NCBI RefSeq assembly: GCF_900156825.1 | Contig: NZ_FTOV01000005.1 | Location: 1-64,000 of the forward strand | DNA: 64,000 bases | Direction of reading: 5' to 3' | Source of the DNA: Chryseobacterium gambrini | GTDB lineage: Bacteria > Bacteroidota > Bacteroidia > Flavobacteriales > Weeksellaceae | Part shown: positions 45,378-53,301 of the stretch, piece by piece | Position numbering within the stretch: position 1 is the first letter of the stretch | Layout of the letters: each line of letters begins with the position of its first letter | Made by a program: the position numbers and the translations under genes | Notes under the pieces: generated by a model | Seen by the model: the letters and a program-made list of their open reading frames with translations, nothing else | Database searches by the model: none | Told to the model about the DNA's origin: nothing

Positions 45378-46226
45378 ATGGAAGTTCTAAAAAGTAAAAA
45401 AGTTCTTCAGGATTTCATTGAAAGACAGAAAGAAATGGGCAAAAAGATAGGTTTTGCACCTACCATGGGAGCCCTTCATGACGGACATTTATCACTATAT
45501 AAAGCAGCCAGAGAAGAAAATGATCTGGTGGTATCATCAATTTTTGTTAATCCTACCCAGTTTAACAATCGGGAAGACCTCGAAAAGTATCCCCGAGATA
45601 TCAACAGAGATATTTCCATCCTTGAAAAATCCGGTCTGGTAGATGCTGTTTACATTCCTGAAGTTACAGATATTTATCCTGAAAAAGCAGAAAGCCAGCA
45701 TTATGATTTTGACGGATTGGAAAATGAAATGGAAGGAAAATCCCGACCGGGGCATTTTGACGGAGTAGGAACGGTTGTAGAAGAACTTTTCAGTCAGGTA
45801 AAGCCCGATAATGCTTATTTCGGAGAAAAAGACTTCCAGCAACTGGCAATTATCAAAAAAATGGCTGAAAAGAAAAAACTTCTCATCAATATTAAGGGTG
45901 TTCCAATTTACAGAGCAGAGAACGGACTTGCTTTAAGCTCCCGAAACCAGAGACTTCATGAGGACCGAAGAGTAGCCTCTACTGTTATTTATAAAACACT
46001 TAAAAAAGTAAACGATTGGTTCAGAGTCATCACCGTTCCGGAAATCAAAGCCAGAGTACAGGACATTTTTGATCAGCAGAGAGGAATGCAATTGGAATAC
46101 TTTCTAATCGCCGATGAAGAAACACTGAAAGAAACAGACTTTTTTTACAAAGACCGAAAATTCCGTGCATTTATTGTAGTTGTTGTGGATGGAGTAAGAC
46201 TAATCGACAATATGCCTCTGGATTAA
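45378..46226 (+). CDS. panC: Pantothenate synthetase PanC
   Basis: A 282-residue enzyme joining pantoate and beta-alanine with ATP in coenzyme A synthesis. Hallmarks are FAPTMGALHDGHLSL (about 26-40) with the HxGH nucleotide motif, FVNPTQFNNREDLEKYPRD, PDNAYFGEKDFQQL (about 147-160) and GLALSSRNQRL (about 186-196). Normal length. Its promoter region is shared with the divergent glgA-like operon. panD and panB are not next to it in this window; the next genes are tRNAs. Confidence 0.97.
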   Translation: MEVLKSKKVLQDFIERQKEMGKKIGFAPTMGALHDGHLSLYKAAREENDLVVSSIFVNPTQFNNREDLEKYPRDINRDISILEKSGLVDAVYIPEVTDIYPEKAESQHYDFDGLENEMEGKSRPGHFDGVGTVVEELFSQVKPDNAYFGEKDFQQLAIIKKMAEKKKLLINIKGVPIYRAENGLALSSRNQRLHEDRRVASTVIYKTLKKVNDWFRVITVPEIKARVQDIFDQQRGMQLEYFLIADEETLKETDFFYKDRKFRAFIVVVVDGVRLIDNMPLD

Positions 46227-46250
46227 TTCAATCAAATTCAAAATCATCTT

Positions 46251-46292
46251 AAACTAACAAGCGTTGCCTATGAGAGTAACGCTTGTTAGTTT
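46251..46292. terminator. Strong hairpin downstream of panC
   Basis: A perfect 15-bp inverted repeat AAACTAACAAGCGTT / AACGCTTGTTAGTTT with a 12-nt loop GCCTATGAGAGT, 25 bp after the panC stop. It may end panC transcription, but the T run after it is short. Confidence 0.6.
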
Positions 46293-46331
46293 CACTCTAT
46301 GCCTATAAATGAAGGTAGATTATATAAAAAA

Positions 46332-46357
46332 TCAAAGGCTTCTTACGAAGCCTTTGA
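46332..46357 (-). terminator. Terminator of the tRNA-Lys cluster
   Basis: An 11-bp perfect stem TCAAAGGCTTC / GAAGCCTTTGA with a TTAC loop, and six T on the minus strand. A decayed copy is at 46585-46610. Confidence 0.85.
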
Positions 46358-46411
46358 AACACCAAATCACAAAATATTAATATGAAAAAAATTTACTTTT
46401 CAGTAAACTTG

Positions 46412-46484
46412 TGACCCGGCTGGGATTCGAACCCAGGACCCATACATTAAAAGTGTATTGCTCTACCAGCTGAGCTACCGAGTC
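46412..46484 (-). tRNA. tRNA-Lys (anticodon TTT), copy 3 in the cluster
   Basis: A 73-nt tRNA: acceptor GACTCGG / CCGGGTC with discriminator A, D-loop CAGCTGGTAGAG, anticodon loop CTTTTAA giving TTT, T-loop GGTTCGAATCC. CCA is not encoded. It is identical to the two other lysine copies. It has its own promoter at 46540-46569 and a strong terminator downstream. Confidence 0.96.
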
Positions 46485-46539
46485 GGTCACTTAATTTGAA
46501 TTTACTTTTTAAAAAGTAATATTCTTTTTTTAAGAGCTG

Positions 46540-46569
46540 CAAAGATACAAATTATTTTGTTCCTGCAAA
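46540..46569 (-). promoter_or_regulatory. Promoter of the last tRNA-Lys
   Basis: Minus-strand TTTG (46569-46566), 18-bp spacer, TATCTTTG (46547-46540): perfect consensus, about 55 bp before the tRNA. It is the same element, with the same spacing, as the one ahead of the first tRNA-Lys. Confidence 0.75.
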
Positions 46570-46665
46570 ATTTATTTTTCAAAATCAAAAGCTTCTTGAG
46601 AAAGCCCTTGAAACACCAAATCACAAAATATTAATATGAAAAAAATTTACTTTTCAGTAAACTTG

Positions 46666-46738
46666 TGACCCGGCTGGGATTCGAACCCAGGACCCATACA
46701 TTAAAAGTGTATTGCTCTACCAGCTGAGCTACCGAGTC
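46666..46738 (-). tRNA. tRNA-Lys (anticodon TTT), middle copy
   Basis: A 73-nt tRNA identical to the copy at 46412-46484, with a 3' flank also identical for 58 bp. The spacer to tRNA-Leu is 74 bp and has no clear promoter, so it is probably transcribed by read-through from the upstream tRNA genes. Confidence 0.96.
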
Positions 46739-46812
46739 GTCACAATTAATAGGATTAAATATAAAATTAAAATTCTAAACTTTACTATTAATTATTCAAA
46801 TTTTCTGCATTG

Positions 46813-46895
46813 TGCCTGCGACTGGACTCGAACCAGCACATCCTTAGGAAACCACCCCCTCAAGATGGCGTGTCTACCAATTTCACCACGCAGGC
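46813..46895 (-). tRNA. tRNA-Leu (anticodon GAG)
   Basis: An 83-nt class II tRNA: acceptor GCCTGCG / CGCAGGC with discriminator A, anticodon stem CCATC / GGTGG, loop TTGAGGG giving anticodon GAG, long variable arm, and T-loop GGTTCGAGTCC. Transcribed with the lysine tRNAs. Confidence 0.95.
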
Positions 46896-46933
46896 AATAA
46901 AAACTACAAAAATCCAGTAATCTTTTTTGCTTG

Positions 46934-47006
46934 TGACCCGGCTGGGATTCGAACCCAGGACCCATACATTAAAAGTGTATTGCTCTACCAGCTGAGCTAC
47001 CGAGTC
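46934..47006 (-). tRNA. tRNA-Lys (anticodon TTT), first copy transcribed
   Basis: A 73-nt tRNA identical to the other two lysine copies. It is nearest the cluster promoter (47060-47089), followed by tRNA-Leu after 38 bp. Confidence 0.96.
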
Positions 47007-47059
47007 GGTCACTTTATCAACGATTAACACAGTGATAATGTCCCTCGTTTTTAGTGGTG

Positions 47060-47089
47060 CAAAGATATGAGTTTTTTCTTTATCTCAAA
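47060..47089 (-). promoter_or_regulatory. Promoter of the tRNA-Lys/Leu cluster
   Basis: Minus-strand TTTG (47089-47086), 18-bp spacer, TATCTTTG (47067-47060), about 54 bp before the first tRNA. Confidence 0.75.
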
Positions 47090-47120
47090 ACTTTTTTGCA
47101 AATTTGTTTAAAAAAAATTC

Positions 47121-47636
47121 ATGATAATTTCACTGGTCGGATACATGGGAAGTGGCAAATCTCACATTTCCAAAATATTAAGCGATAAACTCAATTTTAA
47201 ATTAATTGATCTGGATAAAGAGATTTCCAAAAGAAACAAAATGACAATCCCCGAAATCTTCGATAAAAAGGGAGAAATCTATTTTAGAAAGCTGGAAAGA
47301 GAGACATTGGAAGAAATTCTTGCGTCCGAAAAAAATACGATTTTAAGTCTGGGGGGCGGAACTCCTGTTTACTATAACAATATGGAAATCATCAACCATA
47401 ATTCAAAAAGTGTTTTTTTAAGGGCTTCTGTTGCAACTTTAACAGAAAGACTTTCTAAACAGAAGGAAAAAAGACCTTTAATTGCAAATATTACTGATGA
47501 AAATCTTGCAGAATTTATAGCCAAGCATTTATTCGAAAGGAATGATTTTTATAATAAAGCACAGATCAGCATAATTACAGACAACAGAACTCCGGAAGAC
47601 ATTGTGAATGAAATAACAGAAAAGCTCTATCTCTAG
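47121..47636 (+). CDS. aroK: Shikimate kinase AroK
   Basis: A 171-residue kinase that phosphorylates shikimate in aromatic amino acid synthesis. The P-loop is GYMGSGKSHIS (7-17), DLDKEISKRNK contains the shikimate-binding aspartate (about 32-42), and SLGGGTPVYYNN has the GGG shikimate motif (about 77-80). The lid region KEKRPL is at about 114. Normal length. A near-consensus -7 box CAAATTTG is at 47099-47106. Confidence 0.95.
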   Translation: MIISLVGYMGSGKSHISKILSDKLNFKLIDLDKEISKRNKMTIPEIFDKKGEIYFRKLERETLEEILASEKNTILSLGGGTPVYYNNMEIINHNSKSVFLRASVATLTERLSKQKEKRPLIANITDENLAEFIAKHLFERNDFYNKAQISIITDNRTPEDIVNEITEKLYL

Positions 47637-47645
47637 AGCTTTTTG

Positions 47646-48083
47646 TTAATCTTCGTTTTCAGAGTCGTCCCCATTTTCGCCAAAGAAATCGTCCCAGTCC
47701 GTAAAATCTGAGGCAATATCATTTTCTACGTAATCGTCCATATCTCTGCGGTCTTTTTTCGTAGGTCTTCCCTCACCTTTATTCCGGTAATAATCCTGAG
47801 ACATTTTACGCATTTTTAACAACTCATACTGTTCCTTATCAGTCACATCTTTTATATGAAGAGGAACAAGCTTTGCTCCGATCCTGCTTTTAGGAATCTG
47901 AATTACTTTAATTTGATAGTCAATCTGATTTTTACGGATCTTAATTACATCTCCTTCCTTCACCTCTTTAGAAGACTTTACAACCGACGCACCGATAGAC
48001 ACTCTGTTCTTTTTAATCTCCTCAGTAGCAATGGTTCTGGTCTTATAAAAACGAATGCTCCATAAAAATTTATCTATTCTCAT
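47646..48083 (-). CDS. S4-domain RNA-binding protein (Hsp15-like)
   Basis: A 145-residue protein with an N-terminal S4 RNA-binding domain (about 1-60; MRIDKFLWSIRFYKTRTIA, KKNRVSIGASVVKSSKEVKEGD). This matches Hsp15/HslR, which binds stalled 50S subunits with peptidyl-tRNA during heat shock and rescues translation. The C-terminal tail is long and acidic (rich in D/E), longer than in E. coli Hsp15. Convergent with aroK (9 bp apart) and divergent from the lipoprotein gene at 48141. Confidence 0.88.
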   Translation of the reverse strand: MRIDKFLWSIRFYKTRTIATEEIKKNRVSIGASVVKSSKEVKEGDVIKIRKNQIDYQIKVIQIPKSRIGAKLVPLHIKDVTDKEQYELLKMRKMSQDYYRNKGEGRPTKKDRRDMDDYVENDIASDFTDWDDFFGENGDDSENED

Positions 48084-48092
48084 AATTTTTTA

Positions 48093-48100
48093 TACTTTTG
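48093..48100 (+). promoter_or_regulatory. -7 box for the FKBP-like lipoprotein gene
   Basis: TACTTTTG, 40 bp before the ATG. No clear -33 element. Confidence 0.4.
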
Positions 48101-48140
48101 TCGTTATATTATTTGTAAAGTAATTAAAGTTTTTTGAAAA

Positions 48141-48881
48141 ATGAAAAAAATATTTTTATATATCCTTGCTGGATCTCTTTGTTTCACGGCATGTAAAAAG
48201 GATGATGAAGTTGAAACATTTGTAGAACCGGAAGACATCTCGGTAAGAAATTCATATGATGATCAGGCGATCCAAAAGTTTATGGATGGAAATTACCTTG
48301 ATTCACAGGGAAATATAAAAGCATTTAGTTCTACAGATACTTCGGATGATAATGAGAAAAAATTATCTGAATTAAATCCTGTAAAACTTCCTTCAGGAGT
48401 TATTTATATTATAAGAAACGGAGCACAGCCGAATCCAGGAAAAGCTATATCATCCAATAGTCAAATCAAAACTATGATTAGAGCAAATTATTATTTGGCT
48501 ACACAAGTTGATGGAAATGTTTCATTTACCTCTACTGGAACTTTAGTAAATACTATAAACGATTCCGGATCACCTGTAACAGATCCTTCTTTCTATTATG
48601 TAAAACAAAGCGTTTTGAGTAATGCAACTTTAGAAGCTGCAAAAAACAGAAGTTATTACGAAATTGAAGGTTTTCAAGAAGGATTAAAATATTTTGAATC
48701 ATATGATAATTTACCAGATGGTAATGCATACAATTTGCAGGGCGTAATCATTGTTCCTTCAAGAGCAGCATTTGCAAGAGATGTTCATTACAACTATGTT
48801 GGATATTCTCTTCAAAACAGTTGTTTTGTATTTAACTTTCAACTCTATAATTCAAGACCTAGACCTGTTCTAGAACAATAA
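48141..48881 (+). CDS. Divergent FKBP-like lipoprotein
   Basis: A 246-residue lipoprotein with lipobox FTAC (Cys18). The order of segments resembles lipid-anchored FKBP-type prolyl isomerases of Flavobacteria: DDQAIQKFMDGN, then PSGVIYIIRNGAQPNPG, then IRANYYLATQVDGNVSFTST, GFQEGLKYF and GVIIVPSRAAFARD before the final NSCFVFNFQLY strand. In FKBPs the corresponding words are GFQEAL and VIIPS-x-x-AYG; here the catalytic aromatic/aspartate positions are poorly conserved, so activity is doubtful. GldI is an FKBP lipoprotein of the same kind. Terminated by a strong hairpin. Confidence 0.6.
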   Translation: MKKIFLYILAGSLCFTACKKDDEVETFVEPEDISVRNSYDDQAIQKFMDGNYLDSQGNIKAFSSTDTSDDNEKKLSELNPVKLPSGVIYIIRNGAQPNPGKAISSNSQIKTMIRANYYLATQVDGNVSFTSTGTLVNTINDSGSPVTDPSFYYVKQSVLSNATLEAAKNRSYYEIEGFQEGLKYFESYDNLPDGNAYNLQGVIIVPSRAAFARDVHYNYVGYSLQNSCFVFNFQLYNSRPRPVLEQ

Positions 48882-48919
48882 AAAATAAAGCGCTTCCCAA
48901 TAAGAAGCGCTTTATTTTT
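48881..48919. terminator. Bidirectional terminator
   Basis: A 16-bp perfect stem AAAAATAAAGCGCTTC / GAAGCGCTTTATTTTT with a 7-nt loop, between convergent genes. Confidence 0.9.
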
Positions 48920-48932
48920 TATTTGCTTAAAA

Positions 48933-50450
48933 TTAATACTTAGCTTTCTGCTTTACATTTCCTAAAATATCCGGAAAATAGAGATCTGCTAAATGATCAA
49001 ACTCATCGCCCCTCATGAACATTGTGGCATCTACTTCTTCGTAAGAACTTCTTCCTGCCGCTGCAATCAGCTCATTGCATGTGTGAAGCGTATTTTTATG
49101 AAAATGATACACTCTTTCTGCTTTATCCGTAACATCAAGTCCTTTAATTAACATTTTATCCTGAGTAGCAACTCCTGTCGGACACATATTATTATTACAC
49201 CTCAAAGCCTGAATACAGCCCAAAGAGAACATAAATCCTCTCGCATTATTACACATATCTGCACCCATCGCGATTGCTCTTAAAATGTCTAGACTTGTCA
49301 GAACTTTTCCGCTTGCAATCACTCTTAATTTACTTCTTAAATTATAATTATTCAGCGTTCTGTTAACAAAAATCAAAGCAGGTTCCAAAGGCATTCCTAC
49401 TCCATCTGAGAACTCAGGTGGTGCAGCTCCGGTTCCCCCTTCCGCTCCGTCAATGGTTATAAAATCAGGATAAATCTTCAGAACATTCATCTGGACACAG
49501 ATATCTTCAAATTCTTTGGTGTCGCCGATGCACAATTTAAATCCAACAGGTTTTCCTCCGGAAAGTTCTCTTAACTGCTGTACAAACCTCAGCAAACCTG
49601 CAGCATCAGAAAAAGAAGTATGTGAAGGCGGTGAAATAATCGTCATTCCCGGCGTGACGTGACGGATTTTTGCAATTTCCGGTGTATTTTTAACAGCCGG
49701 TAAAACTCCGCCATGACCTGGTTTTGCCCCTTGGGATAATTTAATTTCAATCATCTTTACATTGGGTAAAGTGGAATATTTTTTAAACAATTCCGGATTG
49801 AATTTACCTTCTTCATCACGGCAGCCGAAATATCCTGTCCCAATCTGCCAGCAAAGATCGCCGCCTTCCAGATGATGCGGAGAAATCCCTCCTTCTCCCG
49901 TATTGTGGTAAAAATTTCCTTTTTTAGCGCCTCTGTTTAAAGAAATCTGAGCGCGGTCGCTTAATGCCCCGAAACTCATTGCCGAAATATTAAATAACGA
50001 AGCATGATAAGGCTGAGAACATTGCTCTCCTCCTACCCAGACTCTCGGAAGCTCTTCCATCGGAGATTTTGCATAAATGGAATGCTTAATTCCTTCATAT
50101 TTTCTGTGGTTAACTTCGAGCTGTGTTCCGAAAGGCACAGTGTCACTTAAATTTTTGGCTCTCCTGTACACCGCAGAACGCTGATTTCTCGGAAATGGTT
50201 TTCCATCGGTTTCTCTTTCAATGAAATACTGCTGCATTTCCGGTGAAATACTCTCAAAAAAGTATCTGAAATAGCCCAAAACAGGAAAATTTCTTAGAAT
50301 AGCATGTTTAGATTGGGTAATATTATAAATTCCGATTGCATACACAATGGTTAACAAAACAGGAATCCACCAATCTGCCCTTATTAAAAAAGCAACTGAC
50401 CACGCAACGACGAGAATAATAGCTCCCCAAAGCAAAAATTTGTCTCTCAT
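48933..50450 (-). CDS. Glutamate-synthase-like FMN-binding protein
   Basis: A 505-residue protein with one or two N-terminal membrane segments (about 8-45) followed by a GltB-type central/FMN-binding TIM barrel. Motifs include ISPPSHTSFSDAAGL and FITIDGAEGGTGAAPPEFSD (about 325-345), and the iron-sulfur cysteines in LGCIQALRCNNNMCPTG (about 407-425). The amidotransferase domain of full glutamate synthase is absent, so it is a stand-alone FMN-domain protein of unproved substrate. A -7 box (50475-50468) lies upstream. Confidence 0.9.
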   Translation of the reverse strand: MRDKFLLWGAIILVVAWSVAFLIRADWWIPVLLTIVYAIGIYNITQSKHAILRNFPVLGYFRYFFESISPEMQQYFIERETDGKPFPRNQRSAVYRRAKNLSDTVPFGTQLEVNHRKYEGIKHSIYAKSPMEELPRVWVGGEQCSQPYHASLFNISAMSFGALSDRAQISLNRGAKKGNFYHNTGEGGISPHHLEGGDLCWQIGTGYFGCRDEEGKFNPELFKKYSTLPNVKMIEIKLSQGAKPGHGGVLPAVKNTPEIAKIRHVTPGMTIISPPSHTSFSDAAGLLRFVQQLRELSGGKPVGFKLCIGDTKEFEDICVQMNVLKIYPDFITIDGAEGGTGAAPPEFSDGVGMPLEPALIFVNRTLNNYNLRSKLRVIASGKVLTSLDILRAIAMGADMCNNARGFMFSLGCIQALRCNNNMCPTGVATQDKMLIKGLDVTDKAERVYHFHKNTLHTCNELIAAAGRSSYEEVDATMFMRGDEFDHLADLYFPDILGNVKQKAKY

Positions 50451-50467
50451 ATCATTTTGAATTTTAC

Positions 50468-50475
50468 CAAAGTTA
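50468..50475 (-). promoter_or_regulatory. -7 box for the glutamate-synthase-like gene
   Basis: TAACTTTG on the minus strand, 18 bp before the ATG. No clear -33 element. Confidence 0.4.
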
Positions 50476-50581
50476 AAAAATTTAAATTGATATGAACGGC
50501 TTGAGAAACATCAAAAACACTAATGAAAGAAGTTATTTTTGGATTAAATATGATGATTTCAGGTTTCGATTTCATTAAAAC

Positions 50582-50612
50582 AAAAAAAGACATCACTCTG
50601 ATAGCAATGTCT
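50582..50612 (-). terminator. Terminator of mtaB
   Basis: Stem AGACAT / ATGTCT and a seven-T run on the minus strand, about 33 bp after the stop. Confidence 0.6.
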
Positions 50613-50644
50613 GAATTATTTTAAATGAATTGTTTAAAAGAATA

Positions 50645-51991
50645 TTAAAGTTTCTCGAGAAAACTCTCAAAGGAATTCATCACAGAAACCGTTCCGTCCG
50701 CTTCTATTTTTTCAAGCTTTAAGAATTCAATCTGATTGACTGAAGCCTGATCGAAATTCTTCTGAACCCTCACATAATTCTCTGTGAAGCCAAACATTTT
50801 TCCGTCTTTGTTTTCGTGTTCCCAAAGTACAGGAAGTGTTTTTCCAAGCTGGGTCTGGTAAAATGCCATCTTTTTCTTTTCAGATAAAATTCTAAGCATT
50901 TTATTACGTCTTTTTCTTTCGGGAATCGGAACTACGCCTTCCATTTCTGCAGCTTCCGTATTTTCCCTTTCAGAATAGGTGAAAACGTGCAGATAAGTTA
51001 TTGGAAGCTCATTCAGGAAGTTATATGTTTCCATAAACAGTTCTTCTGTTTCTCCCGGAAAACCGACAATTACATCCACACCAATCGCTGCATCCGGCAT
51101 TACCTCACGGATTTTATTGACTCTGTCGGTATATAATTTCGTTAAATAACGGCGTTTCATTTTTTTCAGCAATTCATCACTTCCCGATTGTAAAGGAATA
51201 TGAAAATGCGGAACAAAACTTTTGCTTTTGGAAACCAGTTCTATGCTTTCATCTTTCAACAGATTCGGCTCGATGGAAGAAATACGGATTCTTTCGATCC
51301 CTTCAACCTGATCAAGCTCAGAAATTAAATCTAAAAAAGTATGTTTGTGTCTTTTGTTTCCAAATTCACCTTTTCCGTAATCTCCGATGTTTACGCCTGT
51401 AAGAACGATTTCCTTGATGTCTCTTTCAGCAATTTCTTTGGCATTTTTTAATACATTTTCGATGGTATCGGAACGGGAAATTCCTCTTGCCAAAGGAATT
51501 GTACAGTACGTACATTTGTAATCGCAACCGTCCTGAACTTTCAGAAAAGCTCTGGTTCTGTCTCCGATAGAGTAACTTCCAATAAAGAAATCGGTTTCTT
51601 CAATTTCGCATGAATGAACGATACCTTCGTTTTCAGATTTCTCCAGATCATCAAGATAGCTCAGAATATTGAATTTTTCTTTGGCTCCTAAAACCAAATC
51701 TACCCCTTCAATCTGTGAAATTTCCTCCGGTTTCAACTGTGCATAACATCCCACGATTACAACCAGACCATCCGGATTGGCTTTCATGGCTCTTTTTACG
51801 TGAAGTTTGCATTCGCGGTCGGCATTTTCAGTTACCGAACAGGTATTGATAACATACACATTCGCTTTTTCATCAAAACTTACCTTTTCGTAACCTGCTT
51901 CTGTTAATTGACGGGCAATGGTAGATGTTTCCGCAAAATTTAATTTGCAGCCAAGAGTATGAAATGCGGCAGTTCTTTGAAATTGAGACAT
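50645..51991 (-). CDS. mtaB: tRNA t6A37 methylthiotransferase MtaB
   Basis: A 448-residue radical-SAM methylthiotransferase converting t6A37 to ms2t6A37 in tRNA. The N-terminal UPF0004 domain has cysteines C15 (TLGCKLN), C51 (NTCSVTE) and C82 (VGCYAQL) for one iron-sulfur cluster; the radical-SAM motif CDYKCTYC supplies C156, C160 and C163. A C-terminal TRAM-like domain follows. It acts on the product of TsaD (9.2 kb). The family is clear, and the subgroup (MtaB rather than MiaB) fits the CKLN and NCSVT motifs. A -7 box is at 52024-52017. Confidence 0.93.
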   Translation of the reverse strand: MSQFQRTAAFHTLGCKLNFAETSTIARQLTEAGYEKVSFDEKANVYVINTCSVTENADRECKLHVKRAMKANPDGLVVIVGCYAQLKPEEISQIEGVDLVLGAKEKFNILSYLDDLEKSENEGIVHSCEIEETDFFIGSYSIGDRTRAFLKVQDGCDYKCTYCTIPLARGISRSDTIENVLKNAKEIAERDIKEIVLTGVNIGDYGKGEFGNKRHKHTFLDLISELDQVEGIERIRISSIEPNLLKDESIELVSKSKSFVPHFHIPLQSGSDELLKKMKRRYLTKLYTDRVNKIREVMPDAAIGVDVIVGFPGETEELFMETYNFLNELPITYLHVFTYSERENTEAAEMEGVVPIPERKRRNKMLRILSEKKKMAFYQTQLGKTLPVLWEHENKDGKMFGFTENYVRVQKNFDQASVNQIEFLKLEKIEADGTVSVMNSFESFLEKL

Positions 51992-52016
51992 TTATTGATT
52001 CTGAATTTTGTGGGTG

Positions 52017-52024
52017 CAAAGATA
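52017..52024 (-). promoter_or_regulatory. -7 box for mtaB
   Basis: TATCTTTG on the minus strand, 25 bp before the ATG. No clear -33 element. Confidence 0.45.
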
Positions 52025-52057
52025 ATAATTTTAAGATGAATTCTGAATTGATTCAGT

Positions 52058-52696
52058 CTATTGATTAAATTCATCCTTTATTTCCAAACTGTTCTGATAA
52101 CAAACCGAAGACGAATTATGAATTTCAGGTTCATCAATTTGCTGCAAATCTCTGATACATTGTTCTCTGATATTCCACAATTCATCTAAACCGTAAGTGA
52201 TGCGTTCTTCGTTCAGCCATTTTCCAAGAAAATCTTTGTGAAATGAAATTTTCTGAGTACCAATTTCGTTGAATTCTATTTCCTTTTCAATCAGCATTTT
52301 ATCTTTAAATTGATGATAATGTGAACTGCGGTTCGTAAAATCGTAATATTCGTCATCAATTTTGAGATAATTATGCGCTTCCGGAATGTATTTCAAATTA
52401 AATTTTTGCAAAGTACCGCTAATTTTCGGAGTGTATTCTGCATCCATTTTAAAAATTCCAAGAATCAGCTTTACATCGCTATGATGATTTTCGAGCGCAA
52501 GTTTTCTCAGGGCGGCGTGTTTTGTACTGCAGGTTCCGCCAAAATCATCAAAAACACATTCGACTCTGCTTTTATCATTATTTCTTTTGTAAGGGATCAT
52601 CGAAACATATTGGCACGCAGAATGAAAATCTGTGATGTTTCTATTTAAAAATTCATCAGAAATAATTCCTTTATTTTGAATGGTAAAGTTCTTCAT
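52058..52696 (-). CDS. Transglutaminase-like putative cysteine enzyme
   Basis: A 212-residue cytoplasmic protein, not recognised as a named family. Residues FGGTCSTKHAAL (C56 in the G-x-C-x-x-K pattern), PEAHNYLKIDDEYYDFTN (H108, D119) are arranged as in the Cys-His-Asp triad of the transglutaminase/papain-like fold (C, then H, then D about 11 residues later). Function would be a cysteine peptidase, transglutaminase or amidase-like activity. The stop of the preceding DinB-like gene overlaps its ATG by one base (TAATG), so they are coupled. Confidence 0.6.
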   Translation of the reverse strand: MKNFTIQNKGIISDEFLNRNITDFHSACQYVSMIPYKRNNDKSRVECVFDDFGGTCSTKHAALRKLALENHHSDVKLILGIFKMDAEYTPKISGTLQKFNLKYIPEAHNYLKIDDEYYDFTNRSSHYHQFKDKMLIEKEIEFNEIGTQKISFHKDFLGKWLNEERITYGLDELWNIREQCIRDLQQIDEPEIHNSSSVCYQNSLEIKDEFNQ

Positions 52697-53217
52697 TACT
52701 GCTGTCTGAATTTATTACTCATTTCAGAATTAAATTCCTGCGATTTGTTTCTCGGAATAGAAAGGCTTCGCCAGTCTTCATTTTTCATCATTTTTGCGAT
52801 ATATACAATCTGTCCGATATGATAAGGATAATGCGCCAACTGACGGAAAACGGCATCCATAAATGTATGTGCTTCATTTCTTATGTAAATTACGGAATGT
52901 ATATTTTCATCATTCATCTGGTTCAGAGCGTAAAAAAAACATTTCCAGCCTTTTTCCCAATATTCCAGAACCTCAGCTTTCGTTTTAAAAGTATCAACAA
53001 ATTCTTCATCCCTGTTCCGCCATGATTTTTCGCCGTCTTCGGTTAAAAAATTAGTCCATCTGGATAACATATTTCCGGCGATATGCTTAACAATAATCGC
53101 TATAGAATTGCTTTCTTCATTAAACTGCCAGAAAATCTGTTCATCTGAAAGCTGCTCAAAAGATTGGTCACCGAGCATTTTGTAATATTCAAAACGTTTT
53201 ATCAATAAATCCTTCAT
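52696..53217 (-). CDS. DinB-superfamily protein (DUF1572-like)
   Basis: A 173-residue protein starting at MKDLLIKRFEYYK (53217); an upstream frame to 53259 is less likely. It forms a four-helix-bundle DinB-type fold, with the metal-binding histidines H45 (IVKHIAGN), H129 and H133 (LAHYPYHIGQ). DUF1572 members are of unknown activity and some relate to bacillithiol transferases. It is coupled to the transglutaminase-like gene by a 1-bp overlap. Confidence 0.82.
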   Translation of the reverse strand: MKDLLIKRFEYYKMLGDQSFEQLSDEQIFWQFNEESNSIAIIVKHIAGNMLSRWTNFLTEDGEKSWRNRDEEFVDTFKTKAEVLEYWEKGWKCFFYALNQMNDENIHSVIYIRNEAHTFMDAVFRQLAHYPYHIGQIVYIAKMMKNEDWRSLSIPRNKSQEFNSEMSNKFRQQ

Positions 53218-53257
53218 GATGTAAATTTGAATATCTAAGATAGGGATTTTACAAAAC

Positions 53258-53284
53258 AAAAACCGTTACACAGGCAACGGTTTT
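53258..53284 (-). terminator. Terminator of the T9SS cargo gene
   Basis: Stem AAAACCGTT / AACGGTTTT and a T run on the minus strand, 18 bp after the stop. Confidence 0.8.
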
Positions 53285-53301
53285 CTATTGACTTCTGAAA
53301 A

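Larger units (their letters stand above)
46332..46738. repeat. Tandem duplication including a tRNA-Lys gene
   Basis: The 131 bp at 46354-46484 (3' flank plus tRNA-Lys) recurs at 46608-46738 with no difference that I could see, offset 254 bp. The duplication extends left through the terminator region, but in the inner copy the hairpin has decayed (TCAAAAGCTTC / GAAAGCCCTTGA). Confidence 0.85.

Noticed and set aside
46227..47120. tRNA cluster as a phage or island attachment site
   Set aside because: No integrase, phage gene or second attachment copy is visible; the repeat is explained by a tRNA duplication.
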